Shown here: in pieces, positions 26,289 to 35,532 of the stretch | How positions within the stretch are numbered: position 1 is the first letter of the stretch | Layout: each line of letters opens with the position of its first letter | Source: Tellurirhabdus rosea | GTDB taxonomy: Bacteria > Bacteroidota > Bacteroidia > Cytophagales > Spirosomataceae | Assembly (NCBI RefSeq): GCF_026278345.1 | Contig: NZ_CP111085.1 | Location: 62,001 to 126,000 of the forward strand | Reading direction: 5' to 3' | DNA length: 64,000 nucleotides | Notes under the pieces: model-generated | What the model was told of the DNA's origin: nothing | Database searches by the model: none | Seen by the model: the letters and a program-made list of their open reading frames with translations, nothing else | Made by a program: the position numbers and the translations under genes

Positions 26289-28696
26289 TAAAACGGGTAC
26301 CCTACGGCGATGTTCAGAATCAGGTTCTCCCTCCGCCAGGCGCGGTTGCCGAAGCGGATGTTGTCGCCGACCCAGCGTTCGCCTTCGGGCAGGAAGGGTT
26401 TGTTGAGCGGGAAAGCAAGGTCGAGGCGGAAGACGAAGTAGGAAAAATCGAGCCGGATGCCCGCGCCCGCCCCGACGGCCAGCTGTTTGTACCAGTCTTT
26501 CCCGAAAACGGAACCGGAGCCGAACGTCAGCGTGTCTTTGAACATCCACACGTTGCCGACGTCCAGAAAAACGGCTCCCTGCAGATACTTGTTGAACTGG
26601 GGCCGGAGTTCGGTGCTGAATTCGGCCTTGATGTCCCCGCCGCCGTCCTGAAGGAACACCCGCCGGTTGGACCGACGGGGCGTATACGAACCCGGTCCGA
26701 CGCCCCGCGGCCGAAACGCCCGGATGCTGGTGCTGCCTCCGGCGAAGAACTGCTTCACGAAAGGCATCTTTTCGGAATTTCCGTAAGGCACCCCAACTCC
26801 CACGTTGATCCGGTTGGCCCAGGTCAGGCGGGGCGACATCCGGAAATAATAGCGGTTGTCGGCATCGACCCGGACGTACTGGGAAATGGGAACGCCGAAC
26901 AGGGTCTTTTTGCCATCTTCATCTTCATCGCGGGCCAGTGCGCCGATGAGGTTGCCCGCCGGTTCGGCATTAAAGGTCGTCCGGAAGGTGTGGCGGCCCG
27001 CGGTCCGGGGAGAGGAATTGTAGTTGAAACTGTAGACCGAATTGAGGATCAACTGGTCCGAGGCCAGCAGGTTTTCCAGTTCCTCGTCGTTGTAATTAAG
27101 TGTATCCGCGTCCGTAAACAGGGCAAAGAACAGGGGGCCAAAATTTCCCGTCCGGACATAGGTAGCCCCCAGCGGCTGGAAGGTCTGCTCGATTTTGGCG
27201 TTCTTCTGCCAGGCGTAACTGATCGAGCCGCGGAACTGGTTCAGGGTGTAGAGGTTGCGCCGGATGATGGCATCATAGCCGAGCGTAAAATTGGTTTTGG
27301 GCAGCAGCTGCCGACGGTCGTACCGGAAGCGAATGGGCGAAACGAGCCGCGGAAACGAAAGCGTGGTTTCGAGCCCGTAGCGGTAATTGGCCAGCCCCAC
27401 CGAGTCGGTGCCGCCGCCGATGAGCCAGTCGATGCCAACGTTGGCGTTGATAATCAGCAGTTCGGCGCGGTTCAGGGAGTTGCGGTTGCGCCAGCCCAGC
27501 GTCAGCTGCGACCCGGCCAGGTTGTTGGACTTGGTCACCCCCGCCAGTTCGAGCCGGGCCGACTTCTTGGGATAGGGCGTCAGATAATAGTGCGCGTCCA
27601 GAAAAGCCGTGTCGTTTTCGGTCAGCGGCTGAAAGCGGTTACGGACAAACTTAAACGTTCCGAGGTTGATGAACCGCGACAGCGTCAGGTCCTGCGCCCG
27701 GCTGTTATAGCGGCGGCCCGGCCGAACGCTCAGCACATCCCGGAACAGCTTCGGATTATACGTCCCGGCCGAATCCACCACCAGAATCCGCCTTCCGTAC
27801 GGGACCGCCCGGCGTCGGTTCGTATCGTTGACGGCCTGCGTCTGGAGGTTGCTGGTCAGGGTGTAATTCGGGTAAATGAACACATTACGGATGTAATATT
27901 GCAGTCGGGCGGCCTCCGGCATGTCCGGTTTCAGGGCGACGTACAGGCGCATTTTCCGGGTTGCGTAGTTGGTATCGGCCAGAAACGCGACGTAATCGGG
28001 CTGGAAATAGTAAAAGCCCTGACGCCGCAGCAGCGAACTGATCCGCTCCTGCTCGGCCTGAATGACCGGAAAACGGTACGGTTTTTCCTCCCGCAGCAGC
28101 GAATTCTTATTGGCCTGTCCCAGCGCCTTCTGCACCGCCTGGGTCGTGTCGGTCGTCAGCGTGATAATCGAATCGAGGTAATAACGGGGCTGGACGTTTA
28201 CCTGATAAACCGCCTTTTCGAAGTACTCTTTCGGTCCCGGTTCGAGTCCGCCGCGGGCGGTGGAACGGAAGTAGCCTTCGTTTTCCAGCTGCTGCGCAAA
28301 AATAAGCGCGTTGGACGAAATGGCTTTGGCGCTGGCGAAAACCGGGGGTTCGCCGAACCGGCGGCGGAACCAGCTCCGGAAGTCGTTTTCCCGCCGGGGT
28401 TCGCCCACCATGTAATACAGCCAGACCTTGAACGGAAATCCCAGAAGCCGCTTGTTGGGCTTGGGCCGGGCCATGTCCTCCAGCATCGTTTCCAGGCCGG
28501 ACGCCTCCTTTTTCCCGATGGTCGAATCGGTCTGCATCCGGATTTCCGAGCTGTAAAACAGCTTCTCATTCCGGGGCAGTTTGCCGCTCAGGGTGCAGGA
28601 AGACAGGGCGAAAAGAATGCCGCAAAAGCTCAGCACGGCGGTCCGGTGCCCTTTCGGCCCCGCCGCTGTCCGGCCTGAATCAAAACGTGGGTTCAT
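26288..28696 (-). CDS. tamL: TamL: BamA/TamA-family outer-membrane lipoprotein
   Basis: 802 residues. The signal sequence ends in lipobox ALSSC (C34). A POTRA-containing periplasmic part (about 100-400) is followed by a BamA/TamA-type 16-stranded barrel. The VGVPYGNSEKMPFVKQFFAG segment and the FFAGGSTSIRAFRPRGVGPG motif of this superfamily lie before the last strands. In Bacteroidota TamA is replaced by the lipoprotein TamL, which works with TamB to move lipids or barrel proteins to the outer membrane. Its ATG overlaps the tamB stop by four bases, so the two are translationally coupled and co-transcribed from tamB. Confidence 0.9.
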   Translation of the reverse strand: MNPRFDSGRTAAGPKGHRTAVLSFCGILFALSSCTLSGKLPRNEKLFYSSEIRMQTDSTIGKKEASGLETMLEDMARPKPNKRLLGFPFKVWLYYMVGEPRRENDFRSWFRRRFGEPPVFASAKAISSNALIFAQQLENEGYFRSTARGGLEPGPKEYFEKAVYQVNVQPRYYLDSIITLTTDTTQAVQKALGQANKNSLLREEKPYRFPVIQAEQERISSLLRRQGFYYFQPDYVAFLADTNYATRKMRLYVALKPDMPEAARLQYYIRNVFIYPNYTLTSNLQTQAVNDTNRRRAVPYGRRILVVDSAGTYNPKLFRDVLSVRPGRRYNSRAQDLTLSRFINLGTFKFVRNRFQPLTENDTAFLDAHYYLTPYPKKSARLELAGVTKSNNLAGSQLTLGWRNRNSLNRAELLIINANVGIDWLIGGGTDSVGLANYRYGLETTLSFPRLVSPIRFRYDRRQLLPKTNFTLGYDAIIRRNLYTLNQFRGSISYAWQKNAKIEQTFQPLGATYVRTGNFGPLFFALFTDADTLNYNDEELENLLASDQLILNSVYSFNYNSSPRTAGRHTFRTTFNAEPAGNLIGALARDEDEDGKKTLFGVPISQYVRVDADNRYYFRMSPRLTWANRINVGVGVPYGNSEKMPFVKQFFAGGSTSIRAFRPRGVGPGSYTPRRSNRRVFLQDGGGDIKAEFSTELRPQFNKYLQGAVFLDVGNVWMFKDTLTFGSGSVFGKDWYKQLAVGAGAGIRLDFSYFVFRLDLAFPLNKPFLPEGERWVGDNIRFGNRAWRRENLILNIAVGYPF

Positions 28697-31600
28697 AGTG
28701 TATCTTCCTTCTTTTTCCCGAACAGCTCACTCAGCAGATTGTAGTCCACCGTGATGACAAAACCGACGCCCGTTTCGATGACGTAGCCCTCCAGGGTGGC
28801 CGTGGTGGACGCCTGATACGCGTTGTTGCGGTAGAAACGCAGGGCATAGCGGCCGTCGCGGGACAGGTTGTAGTTCAGCGAAGCGTTGTCGAAGACCTCG
28901 TTCGGGTTGCGGTTGATGCCCGTATTGTTTTCCAGCACGAAATTGCGCCCGACGGTCACCGTCAGCCGCCCTTCGAGGAAGCTCTTCGACAGGCCCACGT
29001 TGAAGTCTGTGCGGGTGCCCGAGGTCGTGTTGGTGTAGGCGTTCTGCGACATCAGGTTGAAATCGAAATCAACACCCTTGATGATGTTCGACGCAAACCG
29101 TTCCAGCTGTTCGGACAGGATTTTGCTGACGCTGTTGCGGGCAATCAGTTCCGCGCTGTTGCCGCTGCTGCCGCCGCCCGAGAAGAAGCTGGCCGAATTT
29201 TCGGCGATGAAATTATTCAGGACGAGCAGCGCAAAAACCTGCTTGTTCATCTGCGACTGGTCCTGGCGGAGCAGGCGGAGTTTGTCTTCCACATCCGACA
29301 GCACGTTGGATTCGACGATGAAGTTCCGCTGTTCGGGCAGCCGGATGTCGAAGCCCAGCTGCGGGGCGCTCAGCAGCCCTTTCATGGTCAGCACGACGTT
29401 GAAGGGCAGCTTCTGCCGGTAGGCCGGGGTCAGCTGGCTGGTCGATTCGTTGGCAATCAGATTTTCCGGGGCGGCGTTGGCCTCGTAAATGGCCGCAATG
29501 TCGAGCGTGGCTTTCAGCGGGTCGCCGGTCCAGACGATGGAACTGCCTTTGTTGATTTTGAACTGCCGCTTGAGCACCTGGTAAGTCAGGGCGTACTCCC
29601 CTTCCGTCACGTCGTAGCGGCCCAGCAGGGTAAGGTCGCCGGAAGAATTCATCCCGACCGTCAGGCGGGCGTTGCCGCGGGCACGCAGGTTGTCGCCGTT
29701 CAGTTCGTCGATGATGATGTTCATTTCCGACTTTTCGTTTGCCTCAATATTGAGCGAAATGTTGGAATTGGCCAGTTCTTCGAAGCGAATCCGGGTGTTG
29801 GTCGTATCGACTTTCGGACGGGTCAAATATTTGCGCAGGGCCAGCGTATCGTTGCGGTCGATGAACACCACCGTCTGCCGCGCCTCGTTCAGCGCCGGGG
29901 TCTGGTCGGGCATTACCACCGTCACTTTGCTATTGTCTTCCAGCTTGATATCCCCGACAACGGAAGGCGAAGCCCCTTTGCCCCGAATCCGCAGGCTGGT
30001 GGTGATGGCCGCGTTTCCGTAGACATAATCGTTGTCTTTCCGGCCCGCATTCAGGACCTGAAACTTGTTGGCCGCCACCCGCAGGTCGTAGGAAACGTTG
30101 GGCACGTCGCTGACCGTAACCGTCCCGTTGGTCGTCAGCACCTGCCCCTGCGCGTCCTGGATGTTGAAGTCGGTAAACCGAATGGCCTGATTGTCGAAAC
30201 GCAGCGTCTCATCCTTGATGAGGTAATAAGCGTTCAGCTGCGCCAGATTGAACCCGACCGAATCGAAATTCATCTGCCCGTTGATGCGCGGGGAGGAAAT
30301 CGGTCCGGCCACGTCGATGTTTCCGCGCAGTTCGCCGCGGGCATCCCGCAGCTGGCCGAAGCTGAACGCCTCGATGGTCCGGGCGTCGATCCGCCGCAGC
30401 GCGATCTGGAAAGCGAGGGCATCAGGTTCGCTGGTGGGGTTGTAAAAGCCCCGAACCTCGGCGTCGTTGTAAGGTCCGGCAACCGTCGCATTGACCCCGA
30501 TGCGCCGGTCGGCATCTTCAAACCGGGCGCGTACGTTTCCGATGGGTTGCTGCATGACCCGCAGGCTATCGACCGACAGGTTGCCAACAAAGCGCAGGTT
30601 CGTGAAATAATCGCTCAGAATGACGTCGCCGTTCAGCGTGCCGCTCGCCATCGTCGTGTCCTGGTTCGCCAGCTTGGCCATGTCCGACAGGTCGATCTGC
30701 CGCATTTCCACCCGCACCGGCGCATTCGGACGCGGCTCCGTGCTGTTGACGAAAATCCGCTGCTCGCCCGACTGAAGCTGGAAGCGGTCGGCCAGCAGCC
30801 CCGTTTTGCCGTACTGGATAAAGCCGGTGGTATCGCTCCGCCAGTAGCGGTAGTTGGTCAGCAGGCCGTCTACGTTCAGGCGCAGCAGGTAGTTGCTGTT
30901 TTTCAGCGCCAGCTGCCCGGCGAGGCCGTGGCGATCCTGCCCCGTCGAGTCCTTGCTCACCAGCCGGAAATCAAGCTGGTTGGCTCCGGCCTTGCCGGTC
31001 AGTTCGGTCGTGCCGATGTTGAAGTCCCCATAGCGCAGGGCCGCCACCCGGCTGTCCATCGTCAGCTGGTTGTTGACGGCCAGCAGGTTAACCGTCACGT
31101 TCTGCACCAGCGAAGTATCGTACTCGATGGTGCCCGTGGTCAGGTGGGCGATGAGCGTCGTGTCCAGCCGGTTGTCGATGTAAGCGTCCAGGCGGACCGT
31201 ATCCATCCGGGTCAGGTTCGGCACAAAAGCCTGCAACAGCGGGTGGTTGTGAATTTTGGCGTCGATATTGGCGTGGTACGGCGGCTTGACCGTGCTGTAT
31301 TTCAGGTCCGGAATGGTAAAATACCGGTTTACTTCTCCGGCGATGAGGTCGTACAGCCGCGTGTAGGCATAATTGCCCGTCACGTCGATCTGCCCGAACG
31401 GAACGCGGGCGCGCAGGATCTTCTCCGCTCCGGCGGTGCGGGCCAGCAGGTACAGCGAATCAATCGGATACGTTTTGTTTTTGTAGGAAACCACCGTCTC
31501 GCGGGCAATGAGCTGGCCGTCGGGCAGGGTCGGATTGGTCGATTGGAAATCGAGAATAAACCGGCCTTTGACGCTCAGCGGCTCGTTGTAGAAGCCCAGC

Positions 31601-33738
31601 GGCTGGAGGTTCAGTTCGTTGATGTCCACGGTTCCGTCCAGGGCCGGATATTCCGTCTGCAAGTCCACGCGGGTGTCCACCACAATCCGGGCGTTCGGGT
31701 CGTCGAGCGAACCCCGCAGTGCCAGATTGCCCCGCACGTACTGGCCCTGGGCGTTGAACCGCTGGTACCGATACCGGTTCAGCACGGCCTCCGTCAGGTT
31801 GACCGCAAAGGTGGCGTTGGCAGATTTGGGGTCGATGCCCGTCCCGTTGAACGTGGCCTGTCCGCTGATTTCGCCAACCTGTGCCTCCTGCCCGATGAAA
31901 CGCCCGGCGTTGAAGTCCTGCAAATTGAGCGTACCCTGATAGCGCTGGTTCCGGCCCGTCACAAAGTTCGCCAGCCGTCCGTCGAACGCCGCCGTTCCCC
32001 AGTCGGTTTGCAGGCGGGCGTCGGCGTCCAGATTGTTCAAGGTGCCCGTCAACCGACCCGCCATCCGGAACCGGGGCGGCAGCCGAAACGACTCGGGCAG
32101 CGTACCGGCCGGCAGCATCTTGGCGAGGTCGCTCCGGTTGGTGGCCGCATCCAGAATGGTCATGTTCACCCCAAAAAGCTCAGGATTGGCCACGTTGCGG
32201 AGCTGGCCGCGCGCCACCAGCCGGGTACCGGAAAAGGCGGCCATTTCAAACACCGGAATCGACAGGTTGGCCAACGTGCCCGATGCCCGGGTGTTGAACC
32301 GGATGTAGGCGTCGCGGTTTCCGGCAAACGGCGGCGTATCGGCCAGAAACGGAGCCAGCTGCAGCACATCCGACACGGCCAGCGCACTTTGCCGCAGGTT
32401 CATCTGCACCCGGATGCGCTCGGCCACCCGCGGATTGTCGGCCCGTTCGAGCTGCGCCAGCGAATCGTAGCGAATCACCAGCCCGTCGCGGAGAATGGAT
32501 TTGCCCGTCTGCACATAGAGGTTGGTGAGCGACGTCATTTTTTCGCCGTACTGCGCATCCACGTCCAGCCGCTGCATCACGAAACCGCTCCGTTCGGAGA
32601 AATGCCCCTGCCGGATGTTCCCGGCAATACGCTGGGGGCTATACGCCAGATTCTGCCCCTGCAGGCCGAGGTTCTGAATGTCGAGGTTGTAGTAGTCCAG
32701 ACCGGATTTCTGCACCGGCTGGTTTTTGTCGGAGTAGCGGATGCGGTTCCCGGCCAGACTGGCGCGGCGGACCAGCACTTGCCAGTTGTGGCCTTCGTTG
32801 CCTTCGGGTCCGACGGGGTCCGGTTCGTTCTTGCGGGTCTTTTTGTCAAAGGTGGCGTTGAGGTCCGAGTTCTGGAGCGTGAAGGACCGCAGCCCCAGCC
32901 GCTGGCCGTTCAGGTAAAAATAATCGGACTCCAGCCCGAGGTAGCCGATGGCGCCTTTGGTGGTAAAATCCATCGTTTCGATGCGTACGTCCCAGCGCGA
33001 GCGCCGGATTTTCCAGGAGCCCAGTCCGAGGTCGAGCGTATCCCCGACCGCCGCTTTGGCCGCCGAATCCGCCGGGTTGTCGATGCCTTCGTACAGGCGG
33101 ACATTCGCCGCCAGCCCGTCGATGGTGGCCTCGTTGAGGTGAAACTGCGAACGGTTCAGGTTCGTTTTGTCGAAGGTCGTCCGCAGGCTGTCGAGGTAGG
33201 TGTTCAGTTCCATGCCCACCACGTCGTCGTGGTACCGGATGCGAACGTCTTTGAGCAGGGCCGCCGTCAGGCTGATGTCCAGCGGGGCGGCCGTGGTATC
33301 CTGCGGCTTGGGCGGGGCTCCCGTGTCGAAGGCATCGATGATGTACTGAAAATTAAAGTCCGGCGATTGGTCGTTTGGGCTGGCTTTCAGGCGATTGACA
33401 TTCAGCCGGACCTTATCCAGTTCCACTTCGTTGATCGCAATCCGGCTTTGCAGCAGCCCGAGCATATCCATGTTGACGTACAGCCGCTGGCCCGAAAGCA
33501 GCGTGTCGCCTTTGGGCGTGATGAAGAGCACGTCGTTCAGTTCGATCCAGTCGGGCAGGCGGTACGCAATGCGGCCGATCCGGAACGGCGACTGGAGTTT
33601 TTTGGCGAGGTAGCGGTTGACCTGCCGGGTCACCAGCGTCTGGCCCCAGGGTGTCACGGTAACTACGCCGACAAAGGCGGCTATCAGAATAATAAGCGCC
33701 AGAAAGAAATAGAGAATATAAAGCAGGTATCTGTTCAC
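28693..33738 (-). CDS. tamB: TamB/DUF490 translocation and assembly module protein
   Basis: About 1681 residues. One N-terminal membrane helix (NRYLLYILYFFLALIILIAA) is followed by a very long beta-rich, AsmA-like periplasmic stretch, and by the C-terminal DUF490 domain from about 1200 (SKVTVVMPDQ, AIYEANAAPENLI, RLPEQRNFIVESNVLSDVE). The family forms a hydrophobic groove spanning the periplasm. The start is ambiguous. GTG 33738 puts the membrane helix at the terminus, as in relatives. A TTG at 33816 would add 26 polar residues. The length exceeds enterobacterial TamB (about 1260), which is normal for Bacteroidota. It overlaps tamL by four bases. Confidence 0.9.
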   Translation of the reverse strand: MNRYLLYILYFFLALIILIAAFVGVVTVTPWGQTLVTRQVNRYLAKKLQSPFRIGRIAYRLPDWIELNDVLFITPKGDTLLSGQRLYVNMDMLGLLQSRIAINEVELDKVRLNVNRLKASPNDQSPDFNFQYIIDAFDTGAPPKPQDTTAAPLDISLTAALLKDVRIRYHDDVVGMELNTYLDSLRTTFDKTNLNRSQFHLNEATIDGLAANVRLYEGIDNPADSAAKAAVGDTLDLGLGSWKIRRSRWDVRIETMDFTTKGAIGYLGLESDYFYLNGQRLGLRSFTLQNSDLNATFDKKTRKNEPDPVGPEGNEGHNWQVLVRRASLAGNRIRYSDKNQPVQKSGLDYYNLDIQNLGLQGQNLAYSPQRIAGNIRQGHFSERSGFVMQRLDVDAQYGEKMTSLTNLYVQTGKSILRDGLVIRYDSLAQLERADNPRVAERIRVQMNLRQSALAVSDVLQLAPFLADTPPFAGNRDAYIRFNTRASGTLANLSIPVFEMAAFSGTRLVARGQLRNVANPELFGVNMTILDAATNRSDLAKMLPAGTLPESFRLPPRFRMAGRLTGTLNNLDADARLQTDWGTAAFDGRLANFVTGRNQRYQGTLNLQDFNAGRFIGQEAQVGEISGQATFNGTGIDPKSANATFAVNLTEAVLNRYRYQRFNAQGQYVRGNLALRGSLDDPNARIVVDTRVDLQTEYPALDGTVDINELNLQPLGFYNEPLSVKGRFILDFQSTNPTLPDGQLIARETVVSYKNKTYPIDSLYLLARTAGAEKILRARVPFGQIDVTGNYAYTRLYDLIAGEVNRYFTIPDLKYSTVKPPYHANIDAKIHNHPLLQAFVPNLTRMDTVRLDAYIDNRLDTTLIAHLTTGTIEYDTSLVQNVTVNLLAVNNQLTMDSRVAALRYGDFNIGTTELTGKAGANQLDFRLVSKDSTGQDRHGLAGQLALKNSNYLLRLNVDGLLTNYRYWRSDTTGFIQYGKTGLLADRFQLQSGEQRIFVNSTEPRPNAPVRVEMRQIDLSDMAKLANQDTTMASGTLNGDVILSDYFTNLRFVGNLSVDSLRVMQQPIGNVRARFEDADRRIGVNATVAGPYNDAEVRGFYNPTSEPDALAFQIALRRIDARTIEAFSFGQLRDARGELRGNIDVAGPISSPRINGQMNFDSVGFNLAQLNAYYLIKDETLRFDNQAIRFTDFNIQDAQGQVLTTNGTVTVSDVPNVSYDLRVAANKFQVLNAGRKDNDYVYGNAAITTSLRIRGKGASPSVVGDIKLEDNSKVTVVMPDQTPALNEARQTVVFIDRNDTLALRKYLTRPKVDTTNTRIRFEELANSNISLNIEANEKSEMNIIIDELNGDNLRARGNARLTVGMNSSGDLTLLGRYDVTEGEYALTYQVLKRQFKINKGSSIVWTGDPLKATLDIAAIYEANAAPENLIANESTSQLTPAYRQKLPFNVVLTMKGLLSAPQLGFDIRLPEQRNFIVESNVLSDVEDKLRLLRQDQSQMNKQVFALLVLNNFIAENSASFFSGGGSSGNSAELIARNSVSKILSEQLERFASNIIKGVDFDFNLMSQNAYTNTTSGTRTDFNVGLSKSFLEGRLTVTVGRNFVLENNTGINRNPNEVFDNASLNYNLSRDGRYALRFYRNNAYQASTTATLEGYVIETGVGFVITVDYNLLSELFGKKKEDTL

Positions 33739-33922
33739 GACTTCCGATGCGTCCTGGTGTAACGTCCGGAACAGCGGTTGGGTAGGCAGGTTCCGGCACT
33801 TTTCGTTGCTTGGCAAACGGGCAAACGCCGCTTTATGTTACAAATGGAGATAATTTCCTATTTTCCGCCCCAGGTTGCGGCGCCGCTGTCCAAAGCCCCA
33901 ATTCATTCTGGTCTTTATAAAA

Positions 33923-35233
33923 ATGAAAAACAATCCCCGCGTTCTGAACGCCTGGTGCCTGTACGACTGGGCCAATTCCGTCCACTCGCTGGTCATCGTT
34001 TCCAGCATTTTCCCCGTTTATTTCAGCGCCACGGCCCTCAACGAAGCGGGCGGACCGGTAATCGATTTTCTCGGATTTTCGGTCAAAAACACCGTTCTGT
34101 TCTCCTATGCCGTTTCGGTTTCGTTCCTGATCGTGGCCCTGTTGAGTCCGTTCTCCACCGCCATCGCCGATTACAGCGGGCAGAAAAAGGCGTTCATGAA
34201 ATTTTTCTGCTACCTCGGCTCTGTCAGCTGCGGACTGCTGTATTTCTTCACCCGGGAAACGACCACGTTTGCCGTTTTCTGCTTTGTGCTGAGCCTCATC
34301 GGCTGGAGCGGCAGCATCGTGTTTTACAATTCCTACCTGCCCGAAATCGCCACGGAAGACCGCTTCGACCGGGTCAGCGCGCGGGGCTTTTCGATGGGCT
34401 ACGTCGGCAGCGTGCTGCTGCTGGTCTTCAACCTGACCATGCTGCTGTTTCCGCAATGGTACGGCGGTCTTTCGGGGGGTCAGGCGTCGCGGATTTCGTT
34501 TCTGACCGTGAGCCTCTGGTGGATCGGTTTCGCCCAGATTCCCTTCCGCCTCCTGCCCGACCCCGTCCGGCCCGACCGGCCCCAGGGCGACAACCGCTGG
34601 CTGTTCAACGGCTTCCGCGAACTGAAAAAGGTGTTTCGGGAAGTGCAGCACCACAAACTGCTCAAGCGCTTTCTGGTGGCGTTTTTTATCTACAACATGG
34701 GCGTGCAGACGGTCATGTACATCGCCACCATTTTCGGCAGCGACGAGCTGAAGCTGCCTTCGCAGAGCCTCATTGTGACCATCCTGCTGATTCAGCTGGT
34801 AGCCATCGCGGGGGCGAGCTTTTTCGCCCGGCTGTCGGAGCGGGTCGGTAATATTTACGCGCTGATGGTGGCGGTTTTCATCTGGATCGGCATCTGCACC
34901 GGCGCGTACTACCTGACGACGGAGTACCAGTTTTACGCCCTGGCGACGGTCGTGGGGCTGGTGATGGGCGGCGTACAGTCCCTTTCCCGCTCGACGTATT
35001 CAAAATTAATTCCCGAAACGACGCACGACACGGCTTCTTATTTCAGCTTTTACGACGTGACAGAGAAAATGTCCATCGTGCTCGGCACGGCGGTATATGG
35101 TCTGATTGAGCAGGTTACGGGCAGCATGCGCAACAGCATCCTGGCGTTGCTGGTCCTGTTTGTGGCCGGTCTGCTGCTTTTGTGGCGCATTCCTTCTCAA
35201 AAAGTTTACGGCGTGCGCTTGCAGTCTTCCTGA
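33923..35233 (+). CDS. MFS transporter, UMF1/Atg22-like
   Basis: 436 residues from ATG 33923, with about twelve membrane helices. The opening NAWCLYDWANSVHS is the hallmark of the UMF1 family (YxiO and relatives), which resembles the yeast vacuolar amino-acid effluxer Atg22. The second half contains GGVQSLSRSTYSKLIPE, another family signature. The substrate is unknown. The longer frame from 33875 lacks a plausible start context. It is divergent from tamB, followed by the tRNA-Val gene. Confidence 0.9.
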   Translation: MKNNPRVLNAWCLYDWANSVHSLVIVSSIFPVYFSATALNEAGGPVIDFLGFSVKNTVLFSYAVSVSFLIVALLSPFSTAIADYSGQKKAFMKFFCYLGSVSCGLLYFFTRETTTFAVFCFVLSLIGWSGSIVFYNSYLPEIATEDRFDRVSARGFSMGYVGSVLLLVFNLTMLLFPQWYGGLSGGQASRISFLTVSLWWIGFAQIPFRLLPDPVRPDRPQGDNRWLFNGFRELKKVFREVQHHKLLKRFLVAFFIYNMGVQTVMYIATIFGSDELKLPSQSLIVTILLIQLVAIAGASFFARLSERVGNIYALMVAVFIWIGICTGAYYLTTEYQFYALATVVGLVMGGVQSLSRSTYSKLIPETTHDTASYFSFYDVTEKMSIVLGTAVYGLIEQVTGSMRNSILALLVLFVAGLLLLWRIPSQKVYGVRLQSS

Positions 35234-35240
35234 ATTTGTC

Positions 35241-35248
35241 TACTTTTG
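35241..35248 (+). promoter_or_regulatory. Putative -7 box for tRNA-Val
   Basis: TACTTTTG matches TAnnTTTG and lies just after the MFS stop codon, 50 bases before the tRNA. The tRNA could be expressed from here independently of the transporter gene. Confidence 0.5.
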
Positions 35249-35298
35249 TGCCACCAAACACGGATTTGGCCGGTTTTCTGCCGGATCCGTCGGTACAC

Positions 35299-35376
35299 AG
35301 GATGTTAGCTCAGTTGGTTCAGAGCGCCGCCTTGACAGGGCGGAGGTCAGCGGTTCGAGCCCGCTACATCCTACCA
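35299..35376 (+). tRNA. tRNA-Val(GAC)
   Basis: Complete cloverleaf. The acceptor stem AGGATGT pairs fully with ACATCCT. The D arm is GCTC/GAGC. The anticodon stem CCGCC/GGCGG encloses loop TTGACAG, giving anticodon GAC (valine). The five-base variable loop is AGGTC, the T arm AGCGG-TTCGAGC-CCGCT, and CCA is encoded at 35374-35376. Total length is 78 bases with no intron. Confidence 0.93.
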
Positions 35377-35383
35377 GACCTGC

Positions 35384-35415
35384 CCCGATTTCTCCCCGAA
35401 ATCGGGCTTTTTTTT
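35384..35415 (+). terminator. Rho-independent terminator after tRNA-Val
   Basis: A perfect 8-bp stem, CCCGATTT (35384-35391) with AAATCGGG (35399-35406), around loop CTCCCCG. It is followed after one base by eight T residues (35408-35415). Confidence 0.9.
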
Positions 35416-35532
35416 GGGCGTTATCCCGTACACTAACTTCCCGGTTAGTTCGATAAACTATTCCCGGCACATTCTGTATTTTTCACGTTCGGTTTTCCGT
35501 TTTCCCTTGCACCCCTATTTTCTTCCGTTCTT

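Noticed and set aside
30547-33762. Very long open frame (1071 codons) on the strand opposite tamB
   Set aside because: It lies wholly inside the tamB frame, has no domain signature, and its residue bias (Arg/His/Gln/Val-rich) is that of an antisense frame in high-GC DNA.
35299-35376. Alternative reading of the tRNA as shifted by one base
   Set aside because: Starting at 35300 leaves a mismatch at position 7-66 and a wrong discriminator; starting at 35299 gives a fully paired acceptor stem and encoded CCA.
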